Shown piece after piece: positions 33,066 to 45,136 of a stretch of 64,000 nt of DNA. The position numbers and the translations under genes are program-made. Each line of letters begins with the position of its first letter. Position 1 is the first letter of the stretch. This DNA comes from Antitrichia curtipendula (taxonomy: Eukaryota > Streptophyta > Bryopsida > Hypnales > Leucodontaceae), in assembly GCA_951230915.1 (NCBI GenBank), contig OX579636.1, forward strand, positions 635,001 to 699,000, in the 5' to 3' direction. The notes beneath the pieces were generated by a model that saw nothing but the letters and a program-made list of their open reading frames with translations, was not told the origin of the DNA and ran no database searches.

Positions 33066-36000
33066 TGTTCCAAGGTAAATGTCATAGCCTACATGAATAT
33101 CTAAAATACAAAAAGAAGGTGACAATATGGAAATATATAATTTTGTGACAATATAATGTTGAATGTGAGAATGACATCAAAAAGGTAATATGGAATTGTA
33201 GGAGTTAAAAAGGTCTAAAGACAACATGTCCAAACTCTTTCTCATATGTGTACTTCATTATCATTTTTGTACGTAACTTTTAGTGACATAATAGAATGTG
33301 ATAGTCAATATTCTAAATTTTTTGAACTAAATATATATATATTGATTTACAGTACCTCCTTTAATATGTATTTATTTAGTTAAACATCTAGGTTCTAAAT
33401 TGTTTATCCAAATCATGTTGAATTTGTCTCACTAGAATAAACCGGCCATTTATTGCACACTTTGAAGAAGCGGACAATAATTGTTGCCAATTACCGTACA
33501 ACAATCTCACGATTCAACTACCAATTCTATTGGAATGGGAACAACATTTTGTATCACCATCCATTGATCAACACTGTACTGTGAAGGTTTGCAAGGAATT
33601 TTTTACTAATTTCAAGTGCATTGCTTTTGAATTGCCATAAAATTTGTAAGAATTTTTTTTTGGTATTTTTTTTCCAAAGGTGAATCTTAGCATGATATTT
33701 AATAGTCATGCCAAATTTCAAAACATACAAATCTCTATATTTATGTGGAGAAAGATTTGAATTTTGTATGTGTGGTGATTGGCAAGTTTATTATAGAAGT
33801 ATAATTTTTGTATGCCGAATCGTTTTTCATGGTTCCAAACTAAATTCATAGCAATCCCACTATGTTCTTCTAGGTACTTGTTGACTTTTGAACCAGAAGG
33901 GAGGAGGCTTTGCACGAGTAGAAGCTAAATGCCTAAATGCCTAAATGTCAAGAAGTTTGAGTAGAGACCTTAATTGAAAAGTGTGCCAATACTATAAGGA
34001 GAGAGCCAATTAGAATGTAGCTACTTTTTCCTTATGCAATTATAAAAGTAGATGCATGGTCTTCTAAGGATTAAAGAGTTTTGATTGCTATTAAAATGAA
34101 ATTAACATTCTAAACTTTGACTAAAATATTATTTTATTATCTTCCAATCCTTCAATCATGTGACTAAATATGTCTAATGATAATTTATATGTTTATTATT
34201 TCGATCAAGAATCAAAAGAAGAGTTGTTCTTACCAAAAATTACATAATTCAATGAACACAGTACATAATACTAGGTCAAATTGCACTAAAGTAAATAATG
34301 TAAGGTAGAAACACCAATTGTCAACCATGCCTAGTTTCCAACTTGTAAAATGCGCTATTTCCAACCTTAGGTTGGAATTCAAGCTTGGAATGCTTTTTTT
34401 GTCCTTTTCAAGGTTGGGACTAATAAGATTATGGCACATGTCCCGAAGTAGTGAGCAAGAAAGTAGGATGTAGTGAGTGGGGAAGTAGTGAGCGGGAAAG
34501 TAGTTCTTGAATGATCGAAATTGGAAGACTTTAGACATTGGCTATGGGTCAAGAGTACTTTTTGGCTTCCAAATTTCACAGTAACTTCTATTTCGGAAAT
34601 AAAACTTTGGATGATTTGGAATCTCTATGTTTCATTACCTCATACTCCTCACCATTTGCTCCCAAACCACTTAAATGATCCACTACCGATGCTTCTACCT
34701 TAGGGCCTCCTTAGAGAGAGAGAGAAGACTTGTTACTTATCACCCCATTTCTGGGCAGATTTTGTTCAATCAAGTCATGTAATATGCTATTCTACCATGT
34801 CATTTTGCTACACTATGTTTCAAATCAATGCGCCACAAATGCAGTTCTCTCAGTAATTGAACCAATCAGACCGATTACTGAACCGATCAAACTGATATTT
34901 GGTTTCTTGAATAATTGTAACCTCCACTAGACAGGTCCAGATGTGCTTTCAAGCTTTAGATTCTTAATTTTAGGAAATTCAGACCTATTAGAAAGACAGA
35001 TTATTCATCTCCTGGACAATTTTTGTTATGTCTTTATCAGTGTTTGCAATACAGTACTCGAATTCTTTCGATGTCTACTCACAATTTCATTACTGTATTT
35101 CATTCTATTGCGCTGTTCTCACTAGCACCGGACCTCAATAGGTCCATTCCATTTGTATCCATTCCCTTTGGCTGTACCAGGGAGACGAAACAAGATTCCA
35201 TCGTACTAACCTCTCCAGTATTGGAGAAAACCCGTTCCGACCAACTTAAAACCCCTAGCGATGGCATCCTCGGAGAACCAATACGGGCAACGAAACGTCA
35301 TCCTAAGGACATGGTACCGGACCTCCACAGATAGAGAAACCAACCTCTAATCTGGAATCAATCTCCGAGATCTCGTAAAATTGTGCTAAACATCATGCTG
35401 AGAAATCAATAGCAAGATTCAAAATCATGTTCAAAATAGCAGGGTATGTTCCTATTAATCTCGATCAGGAGGGAGGGCGGGACACTTCACCAGCCTTCTT
35501 ATGATCCACTCAAAAAATCCACTTCACGAATGCAGCCTACTCACATCATTCTTGAAGCCAAACCTTGATCAGACATCGTTCTTAAAGCCAGACATCTAGG
35601 TTGCAAATTGATCGAGTTAGTAGTGTACAAGTACCCTCATAGTCTCAGAATCTCGTTTTAGAAAAACGATTGAAACTGTAGTTCCATGACTTGGAGATAC
35701 AAAAGTGCTGCAGTGGAACACCGAATTGCAAGCTTTTCTACTTTCTGACTTTCATTGTCTACAGATCAAATTTGCAGATGGATTAAGGTGGTGATCGATG
35801 TTGCTACGGATTTCACTGCATGAGTTTTCTCCTTTCGGTCATTGGTTGTCCGTTTTACTAAACCTCTTTTCCGGCATGGAGAACCTGATCGGGAGGGAGG
35901 GTGGGATGTACATAGCCTTTCCGTCATTTGAAACTTATACCAAACTTGACAGACCTTCATACTGCACAGTTTAAGCATCGCATTTCTAGCTCTAAATTTG

Positions 36001-37037
36001 AGGTAGCGTTAAAGAATAATCTCTCTACAATGCTCAAACTTAAAATCACACTGGTTCATAGTTCAAGAAATCGACAACATTCGATTTGCAGGCTTTCATG
36101 CCCAAATATGAGGTGGCCACGCCTCACCTGCACCCATGCCACAATCCAAACACGAAGTTAGAACCGTGACGCATGCAAGGTGTTGGCAGCATGGCTACTA
36201 GTTGTTATCCTACTCACATATTGAGGCATTCAAGAAACAAGCAAAATTACTACTACACTTCCGGTGGTGCATCAAGCGTGATAGCTTGGCTCCGTCATGA
36301 TAGCCGTGACTCTCTGAAGCTAGACACGGCAGCTGCACCTGCGGAATCATCTCCGTGTCCATACTGCAACAAGCTCCGTATCGTGTCGCGCGCTTCCACT
36401 CACCACAATTCTTGGACGTCAAAGAAGCTCAAAATACCAGTACGCCACTGCAGTGTACTTTGGTCAGAGTGTCATGTCCTTGCCCCTTAACGGCTGGTGC
36501 TACACTGGGCTCAAGCTCTCCTGCTACTGAGTGCGAAACTCACATCAACAGCTGGCGTTTCTTGTTTCTTTGAGACGGATATGTATCCTTGTCTGATCCG
36601 GGCCTCACCCAGGTATCATCAGGTGAGTGCCTTGTACCGCGTGGCTTCATGGTGCTCCTGTCCGGATACTACATACTCTTGTGAATTTCATGTTTGATTA
36701 AACACCTTGTATGCTCACATTTGGTATACCCTATGTAGTATCCTACTTACAAAACTTGGCTGTACCAGGGAGAGAGAGAGAGATCATTGAGGAAATTTCA
36801 CAGCAAGTGCTACAAGTAAAAATAGCCATTGCGCTTTCATGAGGACTCGATGGATGGGGAGGGATACAATAGAAAGGTCACACATATTAGATTCTCTGAA
36901 GATTGAGTGCTCTCCACCAATGAGGTTGTCCAATGATATTGGAGAAACTTCAACTCCTCCTTTTTTGGCTAATTCTAGGACAAAATATACAAACAAATTA
37001 TAAAGATAAATGGTCTGTCAAGACCCAAAGAATTCAT
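33066..37037. other. Long intergenic stretch, nothing firm
   Basis: No gene supported. Short GA microsatellites occur at 34714-34726 and 36772-36782. A frame at 35023-35334 and an ATG at about 35262 (MASSENQYGQRNVILRTWYR, then stops) look faintly protein-like but have no second line of evidence. 33427-33450 begins CACTAGAATAAACC, an isolated CACTA-like end. Many short frames at 35.7-36.7 kb overlap on both strands and reflect locally higher GC. Confidence 0.4.
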
Positions 37038-37558
37038 TAGGACAACCCATGTGGGATATGTAATTTAGAGTTTGTAATTTCTCAACCGCTCATAATTAAG
37101 TGTAAAGTAGGAATTGTGTTAAAACTATAATTTCAGACCACATTTAGGCATAGTGGAATACATTTTCTGAAAACAATTTGAGCTAAAAAAAGTTGTGGAA
37201 TCAAGCTAAGTTTCATCTCCAAAAATCTGTTTTAGATTTAGAACTTCCACTCAAAAGTTATGGACAAATTTCAGAGAGGATGTATGAAAATGTCAAAAAA
37301 AATTCCTTTCAAACCCCTCTATGAAATTTGTCTATAACTTTTGAGTGGAAGATTAAAATCTCAAACTGATTTTTGGAGATCAAATTTAACTTGATTATAT
37401 AACTTATTTTAGTTCAAAATATTTTGAAAAAAAATTATTTTACTATGCTTAAATGAGGTCTGAAATTATAATTTTAACACAATTCCTACTTCAGACTTAA
37501 CTATGAGCGGTTGAGAAATTACAAACTCTAATTACATATCCCACATGGGTTGTTCTAC
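37038..37558. mobile_element. Foldback element, ~520 bp
   Basis: The ends TAGGACAACCCATGTGGGAT and (inverse) TAGAACAACCCATGTGGGAT begin arms that stay complementary along most of their length. Landmarks are TTTCTCAACCGCTCATA, AGGAATTGTGTTAAAA and CACTCAAAAGTTATGGACAA, turning near 37290. Arms are about 80-85% complementary, so it is older than the 791 and 2058 elements. No clear target duplication; superfamily unknown. Confidence 0.65.
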
Positions 37559-37821
37559 CTCCTACCACCCCATATGTACATAAATAACTGTCTTCTAATT
37601 CCAAATCACAAAACATGAATGGCTTACAAAGCAGTGTGAAGGAATTCAAATATTGGAATTGTTGATCTCAATGAATTGATCGTCATTTGTTTAAAGCTAT
37701 TTTTTTGTGTACTATGTAAATTGAAGGTGTTCAATTTCCCAGTAACCCGATTGTGCAGTCATGACCTTGGCATTGAGCAGAAGTCTGATATTATTGACGC
37801 GTGGCTTATTAGCAAATGTGG

Positions 37822-37882
37822 GGTGTGATATATTCCACACCATTTCATCCTTTGGATGGAATGATGTGGAATATACCACACC
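37822..37882. repeat. Short near-perfect hairpin
   Basis: 29-nt arms (37822-37850 and 37854-37882) pair at 26 of 29 positions across a 3-nt loop. Both arms contain ATATTCCACA. It lies ~790 bp upstream of the gene 1 TATA box. It could be a tiny foldback element or a small-RNA precursor; the loop is short for a typical plant microRNA precursor. Confidence 0.6.
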
Positions 37883-38187
37883 ATTCCGTCAGAGGCAAGG
37901 CAGCTGCTCTCACAGCTCATGAATGTAGCAGTGCTACATTGCATCATCCTTGACATACTGAGAATTGGACTCAGCCTGTGACGACACATGGCAAGACACT
38001 TTTGTGCCTTCCATTCACCGTGCAGAAAGATCAGGGACTGTTTTCAGTGGCGCTCACTCCCAAAGACAAATCTAGAGAAAGCAGAGATGCAGTACTTCCC
38101 AAAGTTAGAAACTACTGTACTCCGTATAAGCCACCATTGAGGTACGGTAGCTTTTCCTTGTTCACGGCAAACACCTGAACAATTGAA

Positions 38188-38670
38188 GTGCAGTGGCCGG
38201 ATGCAGAACCCAAATCTGCATCGAAAGTACCTCACAAAGTGGTGTTGGGAATAAGTCCCACATCCGTCCACAGTTACTACCAGGGGCCTTTCAGTGCTGC
38301 CCCGGACGGACGGACTCAAATTGAGAAACGCGCGACTGACGGAACTGACGGAAAGAAGATTGCTCGACGTTCGTCGCGGATTTTTCATTCCAGTGCTAAA
38401 AAATTGTCGGACGGGTTGCTCCGTCATTCACGAACTGAACGACTGACGGAACTTCCATGGATCAGTGGGATACAACCGTCCACATTGATAACATCTGAGC
38501 AACGGACGGAGCCAATGAGCCACCGGTACTAGACGTCTAGACTGCCGGTCTCCAAGCAAGTTCCCGACCGACCTGCATTCCCAACAAGACAGAAAGGTTC
38601 CCCCCGTGGAATTACCTATACCCACGGACGGGACCCTATTACCGCCGATCATCTTCTCGCTCGCTCGCAC
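38188..38670. promoter_or_regulatory. GC-rich promoter region of gene 1
   Basis: CpG-containing DNA with repeated ACGGA/GACGGA words (38305-38360, 38440-38510) lies directly upstream of the TATA box of gene 1. Frames on both strands here are by-products of the GC content. The repeated ACGGA words might be binding sites, but no factor can be named. Confidence 0.4.
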
Positions 38671-38677
38671 TATAAAC
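38671..38677 (+). promoter_or_regulatory. TATA box of the GYGDD-repeat gene
   Basis: TATAAAC stands 144 bp before the start codon. Pyrimidine-rich CTCTGTCTCTCACATCA follows at the distance expected for initiation. No ATG intervenes between it and 38815, so 38815 would be the first start codon of the mRNA. Confidence 0.7.
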
Positions 38678-38814
38678 GAAGCTCTACTGCCACTCTGTCT
38701 CTCACATCAGTCACCTCATCAATCTTGAATATTCAGTTAGTTACAATTGCAGGCAGTTCTTTCCGTTTCTTACCAAATTCTGTGTGCCAATCTCCGACCC
38801 ATTTACATTCCATC

Positions 38815-39761
38815 ATGTCTTACGGCGACGACTCCGGCTACGGTGGCCGCAAGCAATCGGGCTACGGGGATGACTCCAACTTGGGAGACAGCACTGAGGG
38901 AGGATATGGCCAGAAGACTAGCAGCTATGGAGATGACACTACTCAGGGAGGCTACGGTCAGCAAACCGGCGGCTACGGTGACGATGCTGGTCAGGGAGGG
39001 TATGGTCAGAAAACCAGCACCGGCTATGGAGATGACACTGCGGACGCAGGCTATGGTCAGAAAACCAGCGCCGGATATGGAGACGACACTGCTGACGGAG
39101 GCTATGGTCAAAAATCCAGCACCGGGTATGGATCGCAACAGAAGGATTCCGATGGCGATGGCACTCCCGATGAATTCCAGAACAGCCAGTTCAACAAGGA
39201 GGATGTGAGTTTTTACATATCTGGCTCACTCGAATCTGTCTTTATCATCATCTTTCCTTTTACTTGCCTTGACTCTGAATACTGAATAACGTTCGAGTGA
39301 TCGTACGTTTCAAAGGCTTGGAAAACTACGTTCACGGTTATAACAGCGACGTGCATGATGCATGATGCACATCTTCATTTTGTGGGATCTTTGTTACTTT
39401 ACTTTCATGTTTTATGTTGGTACGATACGATGACTTGATGGAATTAGAATGTTCATTTGTTGTAAGGCAATCGATGGGTCGTGTGTTGAGCCTTCGGACA
39501 CGTGTAATCATTGTGCAGGTCGAGAATTTGAAGGATCGCACAGACATTGATGACGATGAGCGAGAGGATCGTCGCAAGAAGTTGCTGGAAGAGGTGGCAG
39601 GAGGCGTGGTTGGCGCAGGAGTGCTGGGATTCGCCGGGTACGAGGCTTACGAGCACTTTGGCAAGGATGACAACGACCAGAAGGCAGTGGGAGATGATGG
39701 TCAGCCAACCCAACAGACTGGTGATGGAGAGCAGCCTGAGAAGAAGAGCTCGTGGTTCTAA
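38815..39761 (+). CDS. GYGDD/GYGQK-repeat acidic protein, two exons, 210 aa
   Basis: The gene is encoded by exons 38815-39204 and 39519-39761. The 314-bp intron starts GAT|GTGAGT and ends TGTGCAG|GTC, in phase 0. Residues 1-105 are imperfect 16-22-residue repeats: six YGDD and five GYGQ(K/Q) motifs separated by Ser/Thr/Gly. Next comes DSDGDGTPDEF (about 110-120), which resembles the DxDGDGxxDE calcium-binding loop of thrombospondin type-3 or EF-hand-like repeats. Exon 2 encodes a charged helix (DDDEREDRRKKLLEE), a short Gly/Ala/Val hydrophobic patch (GGVVGAGVLGFAGYEAYEHF) and an acidic Gln-rich tail ending KKSSWF. No signal peptide. Composition suggests a disordered, hydrophilic protein; Gly/Tyr-rich proteins with such a small hydrophobic patch are often stress-induced, but function here is inference. 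The start is the first ATG after the TATA box. Confidence 0.85.
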
Positions 39762-40311
39762 ACCATCAATGCATTAATCAATTAGTCCCTTGCAAGGGCA
39801 GCCTTGTGTCTGCAAGGTTCATATGTGTAATTGATGCAAGTCCCTGTTCTGTATTGTACCGTCTGATCCAGTAGTTCAGTTGTGGACAGTGTACAAGTAT
39901 GAGATTGATTTGCTAGCTTCGAAGTCTCCACAACTAGGCTGCTCTAGTGAACTCTGGTTGTGACGCAAGCTTAATTCGGGGAATTGAAACATTCATCCAA
40001 GAATGCTTAATCGTTCTTAACAACTCATCCGTGTATATGTGCTGTTCTTTAATCAATATACCGATCGATCGATGTCTTGCAAAACTTAATACTTCCTGGT
40101 TTTGTGTGAACCTCGTCTTCCAGTCCTGACCTCCACTTCTGAGTGGACGTTGTCTACTGGTTTGTGAACAAATTTTCGATTCCTGAAATGAAACCGATTT
40201 CGCAGTGAGCACACCTAAATGCATCCATGTTCAGCAATCCTGCATATGGTTTCAAGACGTGGAACCTGTCGTTTCATCCCATATTTACTACCAACATTGA
40301 GCACAGGGAGT
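39762..40311. other. 3' flank of gene 1
   Basis: Presumed 3' UTR and flank. No canonical AATAAA lies close to the stop, and no other feature was seen. Confidence 0.4.
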
Positions 40312-40544
40312 TCATATGATCATATCGCGTTCCCGGTGCTAATTCCCGGTGAGTCTAAATTTCCCACTGAACTTTAAAATTGACACCTGTAAAAACTTTA
40401 ATTGACACCTGTAAAAACTTTTCTATTTACAGGTATTTTGTTTTATTTACAGGTATTTTGAACACATCCTGCAACTACTCATACACACGGAAATTTGAGA
40501 CTCACCGGGAATTAACACCGGGAACGCGATATGAACTCCCTGTG
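40312..40544. mobile_element. Foldback MITE R1 with 3-bp duplication (GAG)
   Basis: It begins CACAGGGAGTTCATAT and ends with the complement, flanked by GAG on both sides (40309-40311, 40545-40547). The terminal inverted repeats of ~55 bp include CGCGTTCCCGGTG and TTCCCGGTGAGTCT. One arm has an 8-bp duplication (GATCATAT). In the middle, ACACCTGTAAAAACTTT is tandemly duplicated and its partner TTACAGGTATTTTG is duplicated too, so both sides of the stem carry the repeat. Related to R2. Confidence 0.8.
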
Positions 40545-41008
40545 GAGCTGATCTCAGCAGGTCTCTGTCGGTGCATTGGCTCGAACTGGTTTGTATCTGT
40601 ATGTTGAGCTAGTGGTCTTCGCTTCCTCGTGCGTGCAGACTGTAAATCCCACCATCTACGTACCTACCTTCCAATTCACAGAGGAGAAATCTAGTAGGGA
40701 AATTGGACAAATGTATGTCCTTTTATGCCCAAATTCCATTCCTACTGTATCCTAGTGTATCCTATTTGGTCAGCACTGGATTTCTCCTGTGTCCTGAGCT
40801 TGCACGGACCCCGACAGTCGATCAATATTCCTGCCAGCGATCGACTGAACGCCCATTAATTCGGGTTCACCATTCACTTAAACCACATCGATCCGCAGGA
40901 AGTGTCTCGACCAGTGGGCGATGGCACCCAGTTCTTGAAAGCCCAGCTCCTAATTCTTGGGATGGATTACCGCGCGAAAGGCAGCCACGCCAGCGCGCAA
41001 CCTCGCTA

Positions 41009-41209
41009 CACAGGGAGTTCATATCGCGTTCCCGGTGAGTGTCAAAATTCCCACTGAATTTTAAAATTTGACACCTGTAAAAACTTTTCTATTTACAGGT
41101 ATTTTGGACACATGTTGCAACTTTGGACACATGTTGCAACTACGCGTACACAGGGAATTTTGACACTCACCGGGAATTAACACCAGGAACGCGATATGAA
41201 CTCCCTGTG
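41009..41209. mobile_element. Foldback MITE R2 with 3-bp duplication (CTA)
   Basis: It has the same ends as R1 (CACAGGGAGTTCATATCGCG), flanked by CTA at 41006-41008 and 41210-41212. The centre stem ACCTGTAAAAACTTTTC / TTTACAGGTATTTTG is single-copy. A 19-20-bp unit (TTTGGACACATGTTGCAAC) is tandemly duplicated in the right arm only. With R1, it shows a family with CACAGGG ends and 3-bp duplications, as in CACTA-type elements. Confidence 0.8.
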
Positions 41210-41212
41210 CTA

Positions 41213-42239
41213 GCTGGGGATGGAGATCAGCTATTCCTCTTTTACTTATTATTGTGGAGTGACAGGGATCGGGAAAAGGTGCCAAAGGCAGGTGCTGAAA
41301 TGCATCCCCGGTTACATCGATAGATCGGTCGATCGGTCGAAAAGTAGCCGATGGGAATGCAGGTGATCAGGAGCTGCTGCTGGAGTGCAATCCGGATGGA
41401 GTTGAACAGATAGAGACGTACGTTCTCGAAACCTGGAAGAGCGGCAGGATCCCTCGATCGACGTCCGTCCGGACTGCGCATCGTCAGGACAATCAAGCGC
41501 GTCTCGACACGTGGCAGCCTCTCTTGGTGCGCAAGTGGGATTCCAAGTGGATATGTTTGCTGCTCATGTGACTAGGGAGGGATGAAATAAGGACTAACAT
41601 AGGATGCTCTAAAATGGAACATTTACGGGCTGTTCCACCTTTTTCATATGCTTTTGTAGACCTTAAGATTTATTGCATATTTTACAGAGAAAGATAAATG
41701 GATGCGGCATCTAACACAAGTGGTTTCATAATTTTTCAAGCAATATTGAATTAGTTATGATTTTTCAAAGTTTTTGGTTCTAGGCACCTATTTATGACCA
41801 TAGGTCTGGCAAAATCGGCACACATGCAGCCTAGAAAGGGAGATGAGGAAACCAAGAATAAGCATGGCGATTTGCAATAAGTAACAAGCAAGGGTTCTTA
41901 AAGCGACCATACTTATATCCAATCAATTTCAGATTTTGCATTCTCCAAATAAAGTAGTTGGCTTGTTAACTTCTTATTTAAATACTTAAATGTCCACCTA
42001 TCACTACATTTAAGAATGAACCTAACCATATGCTTTAACCATCCACATTTAACCTTTAAAGCGATCTTAAACACACTTTAAGTTGTTCCCACTTTATCTT
42101 CAGTTCATTAAAAGTTTGTCACAAATCCATATTAGGACCATTTGAAGTTCATTTTATACCTAAATATAGGGGCGGTTTGAAGAAGATGGGCACTTTTAGA
42201 GCACACTACCTTAATTGCACAGGATTCCATCAGGAAAGT
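41213..42239. other. Intergenic, nothing recognised
   Basis: A GATCGATCGGTCGATCGG-type short palindromic tract occurs near 41320-41340. Otherwise AT-rich sequence with no supported gene. Confidence 0.4.
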
Positions 42240-42245
42240 ACCCCC

Positions 42246-42452
42246 ATTGAAACAATATTGTTTCAACGGTTTCACAGTCTAATATTGAAGGTTTAATATT
42301 GTTATTGTACAAAAATTATACTGTAACAATATAGTTTCAATAGGAATGCAATGTTCCCACTAAAACTACATTGTTGCAGTACTACTTTTGTACTCGAGTA
42401 ATACACTTTCAATATCAGATTGTGAAACTGTTGAAACAATATTGCAACAATA
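42246..42452. repeat. Inverted repeat (foldback) with ~47-bp arms
   Basis: The left arm 42246-42291 (ATATTGTTTCAACGGTTTCA) is complementary to the right arm 42404-42452 (TGAAACTGTTGAAACAATAT) with few mismatches. The ~110-bp middle also contains TACTGTAACAATAT and TTGTTGCAGTACTA words. Probably a small foldback element; ends and target duplication unclear. Confidence 0.55.
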
Positions 42453-42833
42453 CTAAGAACGTAAGGGGGTTAGTTCCCAATGTCCCTCACATGGCAGTGC
42501 CGCCCCAAAAGTTTGTTTCCCCCTCCCCCTATCCCCACCAAAGGCGGAGGGAGGAGCAAAAATATTTGAGGTAGAGGAATGTATAACCAAGAGGGGTTCT
42601 TAAATGGTTTAACCCATAAACGATGTTGCGGATGTTTTTTGGCCGGTGAATGACAAAGAATCTCTCTATGTAGGACAAAAGTGCAACTATTCATCTTCCA
42701 AATTTTGTGTAAAAAGGACAAGTCTTCTATGGTATTTTGACTTCCAATTAGTGCTTTTGCATTTTTTTTTAAGCCAACCATTCAGATGGTACCAAAACAA
42801 GATGATTTCCACAATGACCCTTTTGTCCTTTAA

Positions 42834-43061
42834 CCCTTAAAGGACAAGGGGGTGATTTTGAAAATCATCCCTTTTCTTTTTCATTATTGTGTGAATCACT
42901 GGCTTAAGAAATAATAAAAGTACTCATAGGAAATCAAAATAATATAGAAGACCTCTCTTTTTTACAACAAAATTCCAAAGATGAATAGTTGTACTTCTGT
43001 CCTATTACAATGATTCCTTGTCATCCATTGGACGTTTGGCGTCTGTGTTGACATTCAAGGG
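42834..43061. mobile_element. Q-family piggyBac-like MITE, copy 2 (complete)
   Basis: TTAA is found at 42830-42833 and 43062-43065. The termini are CCCTTAAAGGACAAGG and (inverse) CCCTTGAATGTCAACAC. 228 bp, non-coding. It is similar over its length to 30800-31001. A second, shorter TTAA-bounded family beside the P family. Confidence 0.65.
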
Positions 43062-43065
43062 TTAA

Positions 43066-44193
43066 TGGTTAAATGTGCCCACCATCATCATTTTAGGATG
43101 TAAATGCATGTCCCTTATACATGTATTTTTTTTCTTCCAAAAATGACATATAATATGTACCATAGACATGCATTTATAATCGTGAATGATCACCTTGTAC
43201 ATATTTGAACCATTAAAGAACCCCTGTTGGTTTTACATACGTCTACCTTAAGACATTACATCTAAACTTCTAAGCTCACGGGAGTCAAAAAAAGGACTCT
43301 AGAATGATTTCAAGTGAACATAAATTAGGTGATTTTTCATGCAATTTGACAACTTGATTTCTAGAGTAGTAGGCCTTCTCTAAGAAAGGATCACAATAGA
43401 TATTTTCTTGAAAGTGTGTTTTGGAAATTTAAATCTGTTTAGTCTAAATTTGAATTTTTACCCTACAATTTTAAATTTTTTAAAATTTGCAATCAACAAA
43501 TGAATAGAAATAATGAAGGCTAGTTTCTTCTTTAATTTCCCAAAAAATCCTAAATTCCTAAAATTGAAATTTTTTATAACAATTTGAACTCTGGACATAT
43601 AATTATGGTCTTTTGATTATTTAATTATGGAATCTCAAAAAAATATTTATATATAATATAATAATATATATGTTGATATAGTTGGTAAAAAATTTAGATA
43701 TTTGGAACATCCTTCTATTTGATATGACTTTCTTTTACTTTTACTTCCAAAATTTAGAATATTTTCAAATATCATAAAAAAATCCAAATTTTTTATGACA
43801 TATAGGAGACATGTGATTTCATCTCAATATTTAAATGGAACATGTGTTGTGAAATTTTTTGAAGTTTGACTATATTGTTACAGACTTTGTTCATACAATG
43901 TGTCCTTAATTCCTTAAGGACTAATAAATAGTCCAAATTTTCAAAATTGTGAAGATGTATTATAAAATATAACTTAGAATAATACTTAAATGATGACTCT
44001 CAAAAAATAATTGTAAACATGATCTATAGATCATATTAACACAGTTGAAGCAACTAGTTTTGTACTATGCATCTAAAAGATGCAAACAACTCTTGTTTAT
44101 GTAACTCCCCTCTATTCCTGATTGAAAAAATCTTGAGCCATTGATCTCAATTATAAAAAATTCCTCCCATTCTCCAATGCCGTTGATCTCCAA
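43066..44193. other. AT-rich intergenic
   Basis: An AT microsatellite lies at about 43640-43680. No gene or other repeat recognised. Confidence 0.4.
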
Positions 44194-44197
44194 TTAA

Positions 44198-45132
44198 CCC
44201 CTAAAGTCCCAAGGCCTCTTTTCCATCAAAACAACACTCAAAACTACCATTCTACGGCAAAGAGCAGAAGAAAAATTTTAATTTTAATTTTAATTTTTTT
44301 TTTGCATATTTAACCACAAAAACTTTTACTAGACTAGTATAAAAATGTGTGGAAGAAATTTCACAAACTTTGACCGTGTAGATTGCATGATGTTTGCATT
44401 TAAAGTGAAGTAAACAAGTTATTTTACACCTTACTCAACTACATCTTTTGGCTTTGAACCTTCATAACTTTAGTATTTATCTTCGATTTTTACTCTAATA
44501 ATTTTATATAATAAAGAATTGAGTTGAGAATCTAGGATTAAGAAAAAAGAAATCATACATAAGTTTCACTCATTAATAAATTGTTATGTAGAAGTAGGTT
44601 CAAAATTGAAGTATAAGCTAAATTGTTAATAGCTCTAAGATGGAATTGAAATAAACTAATTTCAATAGTGAGATTGTTTTAGCAAGAGATCTTAACCTTG
44701 TGAAATTTTTTTTCTTTTATAAAATTGCAAAAATTGAGGTAAAAAATCAATCATACAAGTTATTTTTTTGAGAAGATGCTCTAAGTGCCCCTAAAACAAG
44801 ATTGTCCATAATTTTCACATAACAAATCTAAATGGAACATATCAAAGCTTCCTTTGTATATAAGAATATAATCTAAAAAAAATAAAAAAAATAAAAAAAT
44901 TACTTAAAATTTTTTTGAAGGTTTATTTTGCCCATCAAACTTAAGACAAGGTTTTTGTGCCATAACTTTTGCTCCCAGGCTCCGATTGAAATACAAATTA
45001 TATTTTTAGAAAGCTAATGTGTTTTTCTATCTTCACAAAAAAAGATTAAAAAAATCACAACAAATATTGAGACAATAGGAGCCTACCTAAAATCCATTTT
45101 GTCTCCCAAGGGGACAATAAAACTTTAGGAAT
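44198..45132 (+). mobile_element. piggyBac-like non-autonomous element, copy P7
   Basis: TTAA is found at 44194-44197 and 45133-45136. The left end is CCCCTAAAGTCCCAAGGCC; the right end contains CATTTTGTCTCCCAAGGGG, then AACTTTAGGA. 935 bp; landmarks are shared with P1, P5 and P6. A TTTTAA microsatellite lies at about 44276-44300. Confidence 0.65.
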
Positions 45133-45136
45133 TAAT

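Noticed and set aside
38803..39138. Minus-strand 111-codon repeat frame opposite gene 1
   Set aside because: Mirror of the in-frame YGDD repeats; the plus strand has TATA, start and splice sites.
39414..39518. In-frame extension of gene 1 exon 2 upstream into the intron
   Set aside because: A consensus TGTGCAG acceptor at 39512-39518 pairs with the GTGAGT donor in phase 0, and the extension is of different composition.
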